Shown here one piece after another: positions 42,772 through 56,111 of a stretch of DNA of 64,000 nucleotides. The position numbers were made by a program, and so were the translations under genes. This DNA comes from Leptospira sp. WS92.C1 (GTDB lineage: Bacteria > Spirochaetota > Leptospiria > Leptospirales > Leptospiraceae). The stretch spans positions 1,760,001 through 1,824,000 of the forward strand of contig NZ_CP162130.1 of assembly GCF_040833975.1 (NCBI RefSeq). Reading direction: 5' to 3'. Within the stretch, counting starts at the first letter, position 1; each line of letters starts with the position of its first letter. The notes under the pieces are model-generated. The model was given only the letters and a program-made list of their open reading frames with translations, was not told the origin of the DNA and ran no database searches.

Positions 42772-43383
42772 ATGATTCAAACATCTACAGAATCTTCCAT
42801 TCATGTTTCCTGTATTCCAAGAGACGGCTCTTACGCACTCAAAGTGAATATTTCCAATAATGAAATAGGAATTATCTACAGAGTCACGGCGGCTCTTTTT
42901 GTAAGAGGTTGGACGATCGAAGAAGCGGTCGCGGAAACTTCGCAAGACGGCTATATTAGCGATATATTTATCATTCACCACGTGGATCAAATTCCAATGA
43001 CCGACGAGATGTTGCATACGATTCATTCCGACCTCAAGGAAATGTTCTTTCAAGGCGTTTCGGTTCTCAATTATCTCGAAAAGTTTCCTGAAAAGGCGGA
43101 ATATCTAAAAAACAAGGACCGTTCTTTGATCGAATTGTTTCTCTTTAATTCCCAGGGAAGCGACTGTACGGTAATGGATCTTAGGATGAAGGATAGACCG
43201 GGAATCATTTTTGAAGTATCGCAACTTTTATTTTTGTATGGAATCGACATCCTTTCGTTTAAAGCGATCACGGATTCCGGAAACATCCGGGATACATTCT
43301 TACTCAGATTGGAAAATGGAAGTAAGCTTGAAGAATCTCTTCACTTTGAAAGACTGACATCCGCTTTAAAAACGATTCTTTAA
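42772..43383 (+). CDS. Protein with two ACT domains (GlnD C-terminus-like)
   Basis: A 203-residue protein made of two ACT repeats: one around residues 20-90 (NEIGIIYRVTAALFVRGWTI) and one around 125-200 (DRPGIIFEVSQLLFLYGIDI). The repeats resemble the C-terminal tandem ACT domains of the uridylyltransferase GlnD, which sense glutamine or amino acids. There is no enzymatic domain. It may be a stand-alone amino-acid-sensing regulator. The start follows GAGGGGACCGTT, a plausible ribosome site. It is separate from the outer-membrane protein gene by about 280 bases. Confidence 0.78.
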   Translation: MIQTSTESSIHVSCIPRDGSYALKVNISNNEIGIIYRVTAALFVRGWTIEEAVAETSQDGYISDIFIIHHVDQIPMTDEMLHTIHSDLKEMFFQGVSVLNYLEKFPEKAEYLKNKDRSLIELFLFNSQGSDCTVMDLRMKDRPGIIFEVSQLLFLYGIDILSFKAITDSGNIRDTFLLRLENGSKLEESLHFERLTSALKTIL

Positions 43384-43471
43384 GAGATATTTCTTTTCGA
43401 AACTCTTTCATCAGATTTTTGATTCTAAGTCGCGATGAATGAAGATGAAGGTTCCGACAAGCTATTTTTTT

Positions 43472-43523
43472 GAAAACTTGCTTGCTCGCGGACTTGAAGT
43501 CCGTTGAAGAATAAAATCACGGG
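43472..43523. repeat. Dispersed intergenic repeat with CGGACTTxAAGTCCG palindrome, copy 3
   Basis: Shares TTGCTTGCT, the 15-base palindrome (43489-43503) and AAAATC with the copy at 24599-24650. It lies in the 290-base gap between the ACT protein and the MFS transporter. Nothing else is visible in that gap. Confidence 0.7.
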
Positions 43524-43676
43524 ATATTTTCATTTTTGCGGTGAGATCGCAGAGAGCAAATCTTGATTTTTGAAATCGGTTCAAAAAATTTTCGCTCTTT
43601 ATAAATTCGATTTCTAAACGTTTATTTAAGAACCTAAGACTAAAACGTTAGACTTCGACAGAAATATGAATTCTTT

Positions 43677-44993
43677 TTAGGAAGTGGGTTCACTCGTGTG
43701 GGAATGTCCGTGACTCGGTTGTTTCAATTTCCAAATCAGAAGAAGAAATAGAAAAGAAACGATTCCCGAAGTCAAAAAGGAACTTGCAGGACCTTTGCTG
43801 AAATAGATCAAACAAAACGCGAACGGAGCAAGTCCTCTTCCAAGAGAGGCGAGGCTTCGAAACATTCCGAGGTTGGTTCCCTGTTCCTCCCTGCTGGATA
43901 CCAAAGAAACTAACGTGGAAAGTGAGGGATGCAAAAGCGCGCCTCCCGAAGCCAGGAATGTAAGCGCGATAAAAAGTTGATACGAATTGGATACGAAGTA
44001 GAGAAGCGCAAATCCTAAGACCAAAGACAAGGATCCGGCTCTTACCAAACGAGTTTCCTTGATCTTACCTGAAAGAAGGCGAAACACACCGCCTTGAATT
44101 AAGACGATAACCAAGCCGATATAAACGAAGGTAAGTCCGATCTCAATCGGACTGTAATTCAGGAATTGACTCAAATAGAAATTGATCGAAAATTCGAATC
44201 CTGAAAAAGCAAAAACAAAGATAAAGTAAAGTAGGGAATACAAAACAACTTCTTTGTTGTGAGAAGTGAACACTCCGAGAATCGGATGTGCTTTTTTAGT
44301 AGAATCCGATTGTTTGTCGATGTTCAAGGTTTCCCGAAACCAGAAAACAATCATCAATAGGTTGATCAAGGCTATAGTTGCTGCGGCAAGTGCAGAGGCC
44401 GGAAAAACGGTCAGTGTAATCCCGGGAAATAAAATCTCCAGAAAACTCAAATCCACTTTTGCAAAAAGTCCGCCCGTGGGAGGACCTGCGATAAAACCGA
44501 GTCCGACTCCGGCTCCAATGAGTCCCATTCCCTTGGCTCGATCTTTTTCAGTCGTGATATCGGCCATCGCTGCGGAAGCAACGGAAATATTTCCCCCCAT
44601 CATTCCCGTGATGACTCTGGAAAAAACAAAGAGCGAAAAGCTTCCCGAGAATAACCAGATAGCATATCCGAAAAAACTACCGAGGCTTGTAAAAACGAGA
44701 ATCGGTTTTCTTCCCACTCGATCCGAAATTCTTCCCCATACGGGAGCGAATGCAAATTGCAGGAGAGAATAAAGACTGGCAACGATTCCACCGAAAAGAG
44801 CTACGAACAAGGACCAATCCCCGGACGAGGCTTCCATAAGAATTCTCGTAAGATCCGTAAACTTATCGAGAACGGGATCTCCTGACTTGGCTAAAAAAAT
44901 TTTAAGAGTCTCGGGGAAGATGGGAAAGATTACGGAGAATCCCATCATATCTATAAAGACCGTAAAGAAGAGGACAAACGATATTTTATTCAT
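43677..44993 (-). CDS. MFS transporter
   Basis: A 438-residue protein with twelve hydrophobic helices. The loop between helices 2 and 3 carries the MFS motif A, WGRISDRVGRKP. Helix 5 contains GAGVGLGFIAGPPTGG, similar to motif C of drug/H+ antiporters of the tetracycline-exporter type. The likely role is proton-driven export of a small molecule. A central loop (about 215-235) has an extra charged segment. The C-terminal end is His/Ser-rich (PSHGHSHTSEP). The neighbouring phasin-like gene upstream is on the same strand, with about 80 bases between them. Confidence 0.88.
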   Translation of the reverse strand: MNKISFVLFFTVFIDMMGFSVIFPIFPETLKIFLAKSGDPVLDKFTDLTRILMEASSGDWSLFVALFGGIVASLYSLLQFAFAPVWGRISDRVGRKPILVFTSLGSFFGYAIWLFSGSFSLFVFSRVITGMMGGNISVASAAMADITTEKDRAKGMGLIGAGVGLGFIAGPPTGGLFAKVDLSFLEILFPGITLTVFPASALAAATIALINLLMIVFWFRETLNIDKQSDSTKKAHPILGVFTSHNKEVVLYSLLYFIFVFAFSGFEFSINFYLSQFLNYSPIEIGLTFVYIGLVIVLIQGGVFRLLSGKIKETRLVRAGSLSLVLGFALLYFVSNSYQLFIALTFLASGGALLHPSLSTLVSLVSSREEQGTNLGMFRSLASLGRGLAPFAFCLIYFSKGPASSFLTSGIVSFLFLLLIWKLKQPSHGHSHTSEPTS

Positions 44994-45070
44994 GCTTTGG
45001 AAGACTGACCCGAAAACAACACTCTTTCAAGTCTCCTGCGTTGTCTCAACATTTTCGAAAAATACGCGAG

Positions 45071-45430
45071 TTATTGTTTTTTGCTTAAGAGTTGTTTTAA
45101 CTCGTCCAGTGTGGTCCGTGCGGCCGCTTTGAATTGTTCCGGAATAGAGGATTCGATTTCCGCGGAGAGTTTGATAAAATTCTCCTGAAGTTTTGCAAGA
45201 GCCTGTTGTCTGCCTTCCCCGCTTTGGGAAAGAATTTCGGTCGCGTCCTGAACCGTTTTGTTCAGAAGTTCCCGGACCTGATTGGCCTTGACACTTTGGT
45301 TAGCCTCTCCTTTTTCTCGGAACTCTTCGTAGAGTTTGTTCAATTCGGAAAGAGATTGTTTGAGTTTGCCTTCCCCGTTTTGAAAAAGGGCGATTCCCGC
45401 GTTTAAAATGTCCATCAATAGTTTATCCAA
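45071..45430 (-). CDS. Phasin-like coiled-coil protein
   Basis: A 119-residue soluble helical protein with heptad-like patterning (LKQSLSELNKLYEEFREKGEA, GRQQALAKLQENFIKLSAEIE) and no Cys or Trp. Size and pattern match the phasin/PhaF-like small proteins often annotated as polyhydroxyalkanoate granule-associated. No PHA synthase is visible here, although the alpha/beta hydrolase at 46159 has a similar fold. A structural or chaperone role is possible. Confidence 0.6.
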   Translation of the reverse strand: MDKLLMDILNAGIALFQNGEGKLKQSLSELNKLYEEFREKGEANQSVKANQVRELLNKTVQDATEILSQSGEGRQQALAKLQENFIKLSAEIESSIPEQFKAAARTTLDELKQLLSKKQ

Positions 45431-45528
45431 TGTTTTTTCCTCTTGATTTGTTATCTTTAGATGATTGTCCGGATTTTAGCAAAACTTGCATCCGTTTTTA
45501 TGGAGATCTTTCTATTTTACAAGTTCGA

Positions 45529-46101
45529 TTAAGAATTCTCAATGAGCTTTTTGATCTGATCCCGAATTCTTGCAGCGCTTTCATAGTCTTCCGTTTTGAG
45601 AGCGTTGTTTAGGGATTCTTGGAGAATTTCCAACTGTGTTTTCGGAAGTTGGGAAATTTTTTCTCTTGCGATCGATTCTCCCGGAATTTCCTCGTCTTTC
45701 ATTTCGATTCCCGCTTCCTCGATCACTTTTTTTGCGAGATAAATAGGGGCGTTCGCGCGGAGCGCAAGAGCGATCGAATCACTCGGTCTTGCATCCAGGA
45801 TGATTACGTCTTCGTCCTTACGAAGGGTGATCTTTGCGTAAAACGTATTGTCTATGATTTCTTCGATGGAGATTTTGACGATGCTCACATTCAGAGTTGT
45901 GAGAAGTACGGTCATCAAATCGTGTGTCATGGGTCTCGGAGGTTTGGTCCCGTCTAAAACCGAGGTGATCGAATGAGTTTCCAAGGGACCGATAAAAATC
46001 GGTACAACTCTGGAATCGGAATCATCCTTTGTTTTTAAAAAAACTGCGAACCCAACGTTTGTCAGGGAAATATCTGAAATTTTTGCTTCTACGAGATCCA
46101 T
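45529..46101 (-). CDS. Bifunctional nuclease family protein (DUF151) with UVR motif
   Basis: A 190-residue protein. Residues about 1-135 match the bifunctional nuclease (BFN/DUF151) family: VVPIFIGPLETHSI, RPMTHDLM and DARPSDSIALALR. The C-terminal segment LQESLNNALKTEDYESAARI is a UVR (UvrB/UvrC-type) coiled-coil motif, a common fusion in this family. Members bind or cleave DNA and RNA in plants and bacteria. Its neighbours give no extra clue. Confidence 0.88.
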   Translation of the reverse strand: MDLVEAKISDISLTNVGFAVFLKTKDDSDSRVVPIFIGPLETHSITSVLDGTKPPRPMTHDLMTVLLTTLNVSIVKISIEEIIDNTFYAKITLRKDEDVIILDARPSDSIALALRANAPIYLAKKVIEEAGIEMKDEEIPGESIAREKISQLPKTQLEILQESLNNALKTEDYESAARIRDQIKKLIENS

Positions 46102-46158
46102 TCCCTTTGGAGGCTATCTTTGCAAACCTTTGGTGTCAAATGCTTTCCCGACGAAATT

Positions 46159-48030
<1,872 letters not shown>

Positions 48031-48491
48031 ACTGAAGCCAGAATCGCGGGCAAAATCCCCACTGCCAACCTGGATTTCGGACCTTGATTCGCTTTTTAAG
48101 GGAAATATTTTTTCGAAATCGGCAAAATATCAGTCAACAAATGAAAGTTGCGTCTTAGTTTCAACGAGTGACAAGCCGTTTTATTTTTTAGAAATCCATC
48201 CGATGTAGAATTTCGCGATACAATCTTTGATTCGAAAAAAAATCTCTTTAAAAAAATCATCATTCTCAGAGATCGGGAAAACATTCGGTCACATGTTATG
48301 ATTTTGTTAAGAGAAATGGTTTGAGTTTTTATCCTTAGCGCGGCCGGTTTCCAAATCGAATGCCACGCGATGTCTACAGAATTTATTTTGTTAAGCGAAG
48401 GAGGAAAAGAGAAGTTTGCGGATTGAATTTTATAAAATTCAGTTTTACATCTGACATTGCTCGAACAGTTTTTTGGACGAGGTATTTGCTC
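48031..48491. other. Intergenic region
   Basis: About 460 bases between two leftward genes. The short frames here are Phe/Lys-rich chance frames. No repeat, RNA gene or terminator that I can support. Confidence 0.4.
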
Positions 48492-48902
48492 TTATTTCTT
48501 TAGTTTTTTTGCGATCGACTTCTTTGTAAGGGTTTTGTGCCAGACCCGTTCCTTTTTCAAAAACATTTCCGGTATTTCCGGGAGGGGAAAGCCAAGACGT
48601 TCGTCATCGAGCCAAGTTAATTTTCTCGGGCTTTTTCGAAATTGTAGAATCGCGCCGATCCTTTCCATCGCAAGTTGGAGCGATTGTATTGAGTCGATTC
48701 CAAATGCAACTTTGATTCCTTCGATGTCAAGTCCCGATATCTGAAACGGACAATACCAATCCATCTTTTCGTCTTTGCATCGTTTTGGTTTTCCAATTCT
48801 TACCAACACCTTTTGTTTTTTTCTGCCGATTGAAAGGTCTAACTCCCTTTCTACGATGACGGTTCCCAATTTGTATTTTTCTTTCAAAACTATTTCCTTC
48901 AT
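48492..48902 (-). CDS. DUF6968-like small protein
   Basis: A 136-residue cytoplasmic protein. It starts with a beta-strand pattern (GTVIVERELDLS, KVLVRIGKPKRC) followed by WYCPFQISGLDIEGIK and the helix SIQSLQLAMERIGAIL. This matches my memory of the DUF6968 family, small proteins often encoded near accessory or decayed regions. The C-terminus is strongly basic (KTLTKKSIAKKLKK). Function is unknown. Confidence 0.6.
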   Translation of the reverse strand: MKEIVLKEKYKLGTVIVERELDLSIGRKKQKVLVRIGKPKRCKDEKMDWYCPFQISGLDIEGIKVAFGIDSIQSLQLAMERIGAILQFRKSPRKLTWLDDERLGFPLPEIPEMFLKKERVWHKTLTKKSIAKKLKK

Positions 48903-49103
48903 TCTATAAAAATGTACCCTTCTTTTTGAGCGAATTTTTTTCTAAAATCAAAGAAGATTTTGTTCTCTTTTCCGGATGAATGTAAGAGTTCCTACAATGA
49001 AGGATGATCGGAAATCAACTTGAAGACACTTTGGTATAAGAAAATCGAATTACCAAATTTGAATCCATAGAGAGGAATCTGTTGAGTTCTTTACGGCGGA
49101 ATA

Positions 49104-49200
49104 TAGTTTTATTTTGAAAAAGGAAGGATTCACTCCATTGGGCCCAGAAGGATTTGCGCCTGCAACCCGGAGATTGTGATTTGTCGATCCATCATTGAAG
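49104..49200 (-). pseudogene. Degenerate partial copy of the CAU tRNA gene and its 3' flank
   Basis: Bases 49104-49152 equal 49417-49465, which includes the 3' flank and the first 14 bases of the tRNA on the plus strand. Beyond that, similarity fades but persists: ACCCGGAGATTGTGA against ACCCGCAGATTATGA, the anticodon-arm region. The D arm and 5' half are not recognisable. This is a decayed duplicate. Confidence 0.6.
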
Positions 49201-49285
49201 TTGCATACGAATTTGGACTTGCCGTTTCATAGATTTCGACCCATAGGGAGAAATCTGCTGAGTTGCCGTCATCCTGCCGGATTTA

Positions 49286-49380
<95 letters not shown>

Positions 49381-49450
49381 CTTCAAGTCCTTCTGGGGGG
49401 TACTTGTTTATTGTGGTAGTTTTATTTTGAAAAAGGAAGGATTCACTCCA

Positions 49451-49539
<89 letters not shown>

Positions 49540-49583
49540 TTTTCTTGGAAGTCAGGTTCTTCAAGTGAATTTCTGGAAAGGGT

Positions 49584-50120
49584 TTAAAAAGAATTTCGGA
49601 GAAAGGGTTCTAGATAGGTTTCAGGGGTTTGAAAAAAATCAATGACGGTCTTGTTTTCGGAATCGAAACTCAAATACACGGATACGATTCTTTCTTTTTT
49701 TTGAAATAGAAAATAACGAATTATGAGAGGATTTCCCGCGACGACCTCTTGTCTTTCGCCGCCGATCATTTTAAATTCCTTCCACTGTGGTAGAATTGGT
49801 TTGGTGGATCCGGGAAACAATTCTTTGAAAAGCTGTTCGAGCGATCCTTCGTTTTCGAATCCCTCCCATTCTCTAAAAATCATCATCCAAGATCTTCCCT
49901 GGACTGGGATTACTTTCCAATAAGAGGAGTTTCCCATTCTTCTGATCTCGCACTTTTCGGGAAAACGAATCTTTAAAAGAGTGAGGGGAAACGAAGACGC
50001 CTCGGAATGATACGATACGTCCGGATCCAAGGTGTCTAACGCGTGAATTTTGAAAAAGGATTGAGTTATACAGAGAAATAAAACGGAAATAAATACGTGT
50101 GTTTTAGTAAATGATCTCAT
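49584..50120 (-). CDS. Hypothetical exported protein
   Basis: About 178 residues from the ATG at 50120; the open frame extends to 50186. The signal peptide (HVFISVLFLCITQSFFKIHA) is followed by a small mixed alpha/beta protein with PLTLLKIRFPEKCEIRRMG and ERIVSVYLSFDSENK. It overlaps the end of the previous exported-protein gene by 17 bases, so both belong to one unit with the HEAT-repeat gene. I do not recognise the family. Confidence 0.65.
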   Translation of the reverse strand: MRSFTKTHVFISVLFLCITQSFFKIHALDTLDPDVSYHSEASSFPLTLLKIRFPEKCEIRRMGNSSYWKVIPVQGRSWMMIFREWEGFENEGSLEQLFKELFPGSTKPILPQWKEFKMIGGERQEVVAGNPLIIRYFLFQKKERIVSVYLSFDSENKTVIDFFQTPETYLEPFLRNSF

Positions 50121-50616
50121 CCAGAGCGAGTTCCCTGAATTTTCCCAAATCGTAAACTGGAATCGAAAATCTTCCCTTTTTATCATCCAGGGTGATCTCG
50201 GGAGCCTTTTTAAAAAGCGGAACGGTGGGAACCTGGAATACGATCATTCCCTCCCATCTTCCGGTGACTTCATAGGCAGCACCTTCCGCGAGTTTTTTGA
50301 CCTGTCTGAGTCTGGATCTATCAAATTTGTTAATTCGATATTTGTAATATACAGTTTCTCCGTTCCAGTCGTAAAAAATCGCGTAGTTTCCCTTGAGTTC
50401 CTGGAAAAAGAGTTTGAATGTTTCCGGAAAATCGGAAGAGCTTTCCGATAAGGATTCTTTGACATCCGTGATTCTCGGTTCCAGATAGGAAATCGAACTT
50501 CTATAGGTCGTCGCGGCTCTGTGCACTTCCTGCGCCAGGATTTTCGTTTCCGGCAACCAAATCAAAAAGAGAATCGTAAAAATTCTTATGAAATTGCGCC
50601 GAAACCGGGAATTCAT
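50104..50616 (-). CDS. Hypothetical exported protein
   Basis: A 170-residue protein with an N-terminal signal peptide ([18 protein letters not shown], cleavage before QEV). The mature part has [20 protein letters not shown] and [14 protein letters not shown], suggesting a beta-rich periplasmic domain. Its ATG overlaps the stop of the HEAT-repeat gene (ATGA), and the next gene overlaps its own stop. A shared periplasmic job with these neighbours is likely, but the family is not recognised. Confidence 0.65.
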   Translation of the reverse strand: MNSRFRRNFIRIFTILFLIWLPETKILAQEVHRAATTYRSSISYLEPRITDVKESLSESSSDFPETFKLFFQELKGNYAIFYDWNGETVYYKYRINKFDRSRLRQVKKLAEGAAYEVTGRWEGMIVFQVPTVPLFKKAPEITLDDKKGRFSIPVYDLGKFRELALDEIIY

Positions 50617-51848
50617 ATTCCGTCCTCGAGTTCTTCGGATTCCGATTTGTTCCCGGGTGAAGAACCGGATCCACCGGAAGGAGTGGTTCCGCCGTTGTTG
50701 TTGGGAACGGAAGTTCCCGGAATGGGAGAGGGATCTCCGGAACGATTCGGTCGCTCTTTGGATCCGGATTTGAACTTGGGAGAGTCGGCTTCTTTCAAAT
50801 CCAAATCGTTTACAGATTCTCCTTTTTTTAGTTTTTCAATCGCGATCTTAGCGGCTTTTTTTACCTTTTCACTCGGGTCTCTGAGAGCCTTGTATTCTAA
50901 AATTTCAAGAACGGATAAATCGCCGGTATCAGTGAGATGTTTGATCGCTCTCAGTCTCACGACCGGATCATCGTCTCTGGCATACGCATACAATTCTTCT
51001 AATATTTCTTTGTCACCCATGGAAACGAGAGCGGTAATCGAATGGATTTTCAAAGGTTGAAAGTCTTTGACTTCGTTTTTACTTTTGATGTTCCGAATCT
51101 TTTCCAATTCTTCCTTGATCGAAGACATGGAAGAAACCGATTTCATTTTTCCCAAGGAACTCACAGAAAAACTTCTGAGAGTAATCGGTTCTTTGGTGTC
51201 CTTATAAATTTCAAGAAGAACGGATTCCGCTTTTAAATCCTTGCTTTTTCCAAAACAAAGCGCGATCTGAGCCCTGATTTCCGGATCGTTGAAATTTTCC
51301 TTCAATCTCGCGAGTAGAAAAGTTGAGGCTTCGCTTTGTGGCGGAAATTCTCCGAGCGCATCCAGCAAACCTACCGTGAGATTTGAGTTTTTTGTAAAAT
51401 CCTGGGTTTTCAAAATTTCAAAAAGAATCGGAGCCGCTTTTTCCAGTTTTAATTTTTTTACCGCGTAGATCGATTCTCTCTGAATATCCGCTTGATCGCT
51501 TTTCAAAAGTTTTAGAACGGATTCGCCATACTGAGTCAACTTGAGTTCAGAGACGGTTCGGATCGCATAGACCCTCATCATCCAATCCGGATCCTTGTCT
51601 AAGATCTTTCCCAATTGGTCTATGAGAACTCCTGAATGTTCTGGAGGAAAACTTTCTAATTCCCGGAGCGCCATCGCTCTTTCTTTTGTGGTTCCGAATT
51701 TCAAAACCTGGAGAAGAATGTCCTTTTTTTTGAGAATTTGTTCTTCGGAAAGTTTCGCCGATTTGCCTAAAGCAGGGGGAGCCGAGAATAACGCAGCGCT
51801 TCCATAAAGAAAAATGGAAATGATTGCAAAAGATAAAATGGATTTCAC
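50613..51848 (-). CDS. Exported HEAT-repeat protein
   Basis: About 411 residues from GTG 51848, giving the signal peptide [19 protein letters not shown]. The open frame reaches 51932 but would overlap the response regulator upstream by 65 bases. The mature protein is a run of PBS-lyase/HEAT-like repeats ([57 protein letters not shown]). It ends in a Ser/Gly/Pro-rich tail ([13 protein letters not shown]). Such repeats act as protein-binding scaffolds. It is the second gene of a minus-strand unit with the REC protein. Confidence 0.78.
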   Translation of the reverse strand: MKSILSFAIISIFLYGSAALFSAPPALGKSAKLSEEQILKKKDILLQVLKFGTTKERAMALRELESFPPEHSGVLIDQLGKILDKDPDWMMRVYAIRTVSELKLTQYGESVLKLLKSDQADIQRESIYAVKKLKLEKAAPILFEILKTQDFTKNSNLTVGLLDALGEFPPQSEASTFLLARLKENFNDPEIRAQIALCFGKSKDLKAESVLLEIYKDTKEPITLRSFSVSSLGKMKSVSSMSSIKEELEKIRNIKSKNEVKDFQPLKIHSITALVSMGDKEILEELYAYARDDDPVVRLRAIKHLTDTGDLSVLEILEYKALRDPSEKVKKAAKIAIEKLKKGESVNDLDLKEADSPKFKSGSKERPNRSGDPSPIPGTSVPNNNGGTTPSGGSGSSPGNKSESEELEDGI

Positions 51849-51867
51849 GAGGTTTTGGTGGATCGGA

Positions 51868-52361
<494 letters not shown>

Positions 52362-52465
52362 CATTCCCATAAAGCGTCCGAAAGAGAATTGCGTCCGTTT
52401 CCATAGAATTGTCAAGAGGTTATATCGATTTCTGTGAGATTTACTCGCTGCAATCGCCGTTTCTT

Positions 52466-53848
<1,383 letters not shown>

Positions 53849-54370
53849 TTATTCCTTTTTGGGAACTTCTTCCTCTTCTTCATCGTCGTCGCCGAGTTTT
53901 TCTTCTTCATCCTCGTCTTCGTCGTCATCATCATTGTCATCTTCGTCTTCATCCTCATCTTCGTCGTCCTCGTCATCATCATCGCTGTCGAGAGCGTCTT
54001 CGTCTTCATCACCATCCAGAATCGGACGGGGAGCTTCTTCCGGGATAAAATCTTCTTCGGTGTCTTCTTCTGCGATCGGAGCTTGCGGAGCTTCAAAAAG
54101 TCCGTTGAATTTAGAATAGGATGCGTTGCTGAGATTCGCTTCCTGATCGAGTTGAATTCGTTCCTCTTTGGTGAAGTAACCGTATTGTACTTCTTCGCTT
54201 GCTAACGCAAACATAGCTTGTACGGCTAATTTTCTGCTTTTGATTTTTTTGGGGAGTTCAAGTCTTTCAATTCGGTCCAGAGTATGGAATCCGGCAACGG
54301 CTTTTTCGTATTTGTTGCGTTTTGCTAATTCGATAAGAGTTACAATGTCAAATTCAGGATTAAGGTTCAT
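53849..54370 (-). CDS. Protein with extremely acidic C-terminal tail
   Basis: About 173 residues from ATG 54370, preceded by AGGGAA; the frame extends to 54439. Residues 1-95 form a compact helical domain (DIVTLIELAKRNKYEKAVAGF, KIKSRKLAVQAMFALASEE). It vaguely recalls the omega subunit of RNA polymerase, but I cannot confirm this. The last 70 residues are almost only Asp and Glu, then PKKE. Acidic tails of this kind occur in RNA polymerase delta subunits and in nucleic acid or ribosome chaperones. Function is unknown. It lies directly upstream of the DUF115 gene. Confidence 0.65.
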   Translation of the reverse strand: MNLNPEFDIVTLIELAKRNKYEKAVAGFHTLDRIERLELPKKIKSRKLAVQAMFALASEEVQYGYFTKEERIQLDQEANLSNASYSKFNGLFEAPQAPIAEEDTEEDFIPEEAPRPILDGDEDEDALDSDDDDEDDEDEDEDEDDNDDDDEDEDEEEKLGDDDEEEEEVPKKE

Positions 54371-54800
54371 TCGGATTCCCTGGATAGATTCGAAAGGACG
54401 TTCAAAATACCATGAAATCGAAGGAGATGGACTTGTCAAATCGTTATCTGTGTTATTCCGAGGAAACTTCTTTTTTTGAACCCTAGAAAAATTCTTTCCA
54501 ATCGATCGAATTCTGTCGCATTAAAAAGTAAAAAACGCTCACTTTTCGGTGGGAGTTCCTACTTTTTTTGGGGGAAAAATGATTTGCAAAAGATTGGAGT
54601 TTTGCAAACGGACAAAATTCTCAGTAGGGAAGGGATTCGGGGAAAGGGTGATTTTATAGAATGCATTTGACCCGTTTTCCTTTTTATTCCTTGAATTTAG
54701 GTCTGAAACGCTTTCCTTTGGTATTTATCTATGAATCTGGATTTCGGAAGTCGGTTTCCGGTTCGTTTTCTCCCTTAAAACTGGAAGTTATGTATCATCG
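54371..54800. other. Intergenic region between divergent genes
   Basis: About 430 bases. It carries the second copy of GGGAGTTCCTACTTTTTTT (54551-54569). A 47-codon frame ends overlapping the next gene but has no ribosome site. Promoters for both flanking units are expected. Confidence 0.4.
54551..54569. repeat. Dispersed motif GGGAGTTCCTACTTTTTTT, copy 2
   Basis: Identical over 19 bases to the copy starting at 26948. The flanks differ, so the motif was copied or is under common constraint, for example as a transcription stop with its T-run. Confidence 0.55.
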
Positions 54801-55376
54801 ATGAATCGAATCGTCCTTTTTTTTATTTTCTGTAATTTTTGGTTCGGTTGTGCGCCTTCCGAACAATCCAATCTCGGAGTCCAGACCTTTGCAGGAGTGA
54901 GTTTGGATGGAAAACCGATCCGTCTTTCCGAGGTCGCCGCTTCCCGTTTGGTTTTGAACGTCTACGGACCAAACTGCATTCCATGCATCAAAGAAATTCC
55001 CGCCTTGAATTTTCTCTACTCGGAGATCGGAAAGGATCCCAAAATTCAATTCTATATGGCAGTGGACCCGGCGCTTTTTTTTGACGATCCCGAAACGATG
55101 TCCGACGAGGAGTTGTTGACCAAGGCGATTCCTCTGGTTAAGGAAGAGATCCGTAAATTCGGAATTCAGGTTCCGGTGCTTTTGATGAAACGTCCCTTTC
55201 GAGTCAGCAGGACCGATTCCATCGTGACCGGAACTCCGGAAACTCTTTTGTTCAAAACAAAACCGTTCATTCTCTATTATAATTTCATCGGTCCGATCAG
55301 TGAGGAATCCAATCCGACCAAATTGGCCGTCGATCAAAAGATTCTCTTTTTCAAAAGGATGGCGGGCTCCTCATGA
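54801..55376 (+). CDS. TlpA/ResA-like thioredoxin-fold lipoprotein
   Basis: A 191-residue protein with signal peptide and lipobox NFWFGC (C17). The thioredoxin-like domain has the redox motif NCIPC (C59, C62), preceded by LVLNVYGP and followed by [11 protein letters not shown]. It probably acts as a periplasmic thiol-disulfide oxidoreductase or SCO-like protein; SCO proteins also use CxxxC, but here the spacing is CxxC. Its stop overlaps the next ATG (ATGA), coupling it to a glutamine amidotransferase. The functional link to that gene is not obvious. Confidence 0.8.
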   Translation: MNRIVLFFIFCNFWFGCAPSEQSNLGVQTFAGVSLDGKPIRLSEVAASRLVLNVYGPNCIPCIKEIPALNFLYSEIGKDPKIQFYMAVDPALFFDDPETMSDEELLTKAIPLVKEEIRKFGIQVPVLLMKRPFRVSRTDSIVTGTPETLLFKTKPFILYYNFIGPISEESNPTKLAVDQKILFFKRMAGSS

Positions 55377-56056
55377 GATGTTTGATCGTTCGTTTCAAGG
55401 ACTGCGAAGGACCGGGGATCTTACTCGATTCTTTGAAAGAAAAAAATTATAGAATCACTTATCACAACGCGTATGATTTGAGAATCCAGCCGATTCCAGA
55501 CGCTCATCTGATTTTCGATCTGATCATTCTTCTCGGAGGCCCTCAGTCGGTCACGGATCCGTTCCTTTTTCATTTTTTCGAACCCTGGTTCAATTTGGTG
55601 CGTTATGCGTCTTCTATGGCAAACCGCAAAATCATCGGAATCTGTCTGGGTTCTCAGATCATTTCCAAAGCTCTCGGCGGGGAAGTTATACGTGGAGAAA
55701 AAGGTCCCGAAGTCGGTTTTTTGGAAGTCCAGGTTCAAGAACCGCATGCGATTTTTAACGGAATCGGATCCTTTCCCGCCTTTCATCTTCATGAGGACGT
55801 GTTTACGATTCCGCAAGGCGGCAAACATCTTTTGAAAAGCGAGATGTATCCCAATCAGATGTTTTCTTTTCAGGATCGGATTTTTGGAATCCAGTGCCAT
55901 CTGGAAGTGACGGCTTCTATGCTCGAAGTCTGGCAAAACGTACACTCGGATTTTATCCGTTCTGCGGGATGGATCCCCGGACCCGAAACGGAATCTCTGA
56001 GGTCTCAGATGGAAATCTCAGGACGTAAGTTATTCAACGCAATTTTAGAATTATGA
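55373..56056 (+). CDS. Class I glutamine amidotransferase-like protein
   Basis: A 227-residue single-domain glutaminase of the GATase1 type. The nucleophile is C91 in GICLGSQ, with H176 and E178 in QCHLEVT completing the triad. LLGGPQSV gives the oxyanion strand. These single-domain proteins resemble the GMP synthase glutaminase half and are often annotated as GMP synthase-like or peptidase C26-like. The ammonia acceptor is unknown. It lies 55 bases upstream of secA. Confidence 0.85.
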   Translation: MRCLIVRFKDCEGPGILLDSLKEKNYRITYHNAYDLRIQPIPDAHLIFDLIILLGGPQSVTDPFLFHFFEPWFNLVRYASSMANRKIIGICLGSQIISKALGGEVIRGEKGPEVGFLEVQVQEPHAIFNGIGSFPAFHLHEDVFTIPQGGKHLLKSEMYPNQMFSFQDRIFGIQCHLEVTASMLEVWQNVHSDFIRSAGWIPGPETESLRSQMEISGRKLFNAILEL

Positions 56057-56111
56057 TTTTCGAAATTCGAAACAAACCGAACTCAAATACGACTTTAAAC
56101 GGAAAACCGAT

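Noticed and set aside
53859..54119. Plus-strand frame encoding a long poly-Ser protein
   Set aside because: It is the antisense image of the Asp/Glu-rich tail of the minus-strand gene; it has no ribosome site or signal.
54661..54804. 47-codon frame whose stop overlaps the TlpA-like start as ATGA
   Set aside because: The overlap is suggestive, but there is no well-spaced ribosome site and no protein-like pattern; chance is likely.
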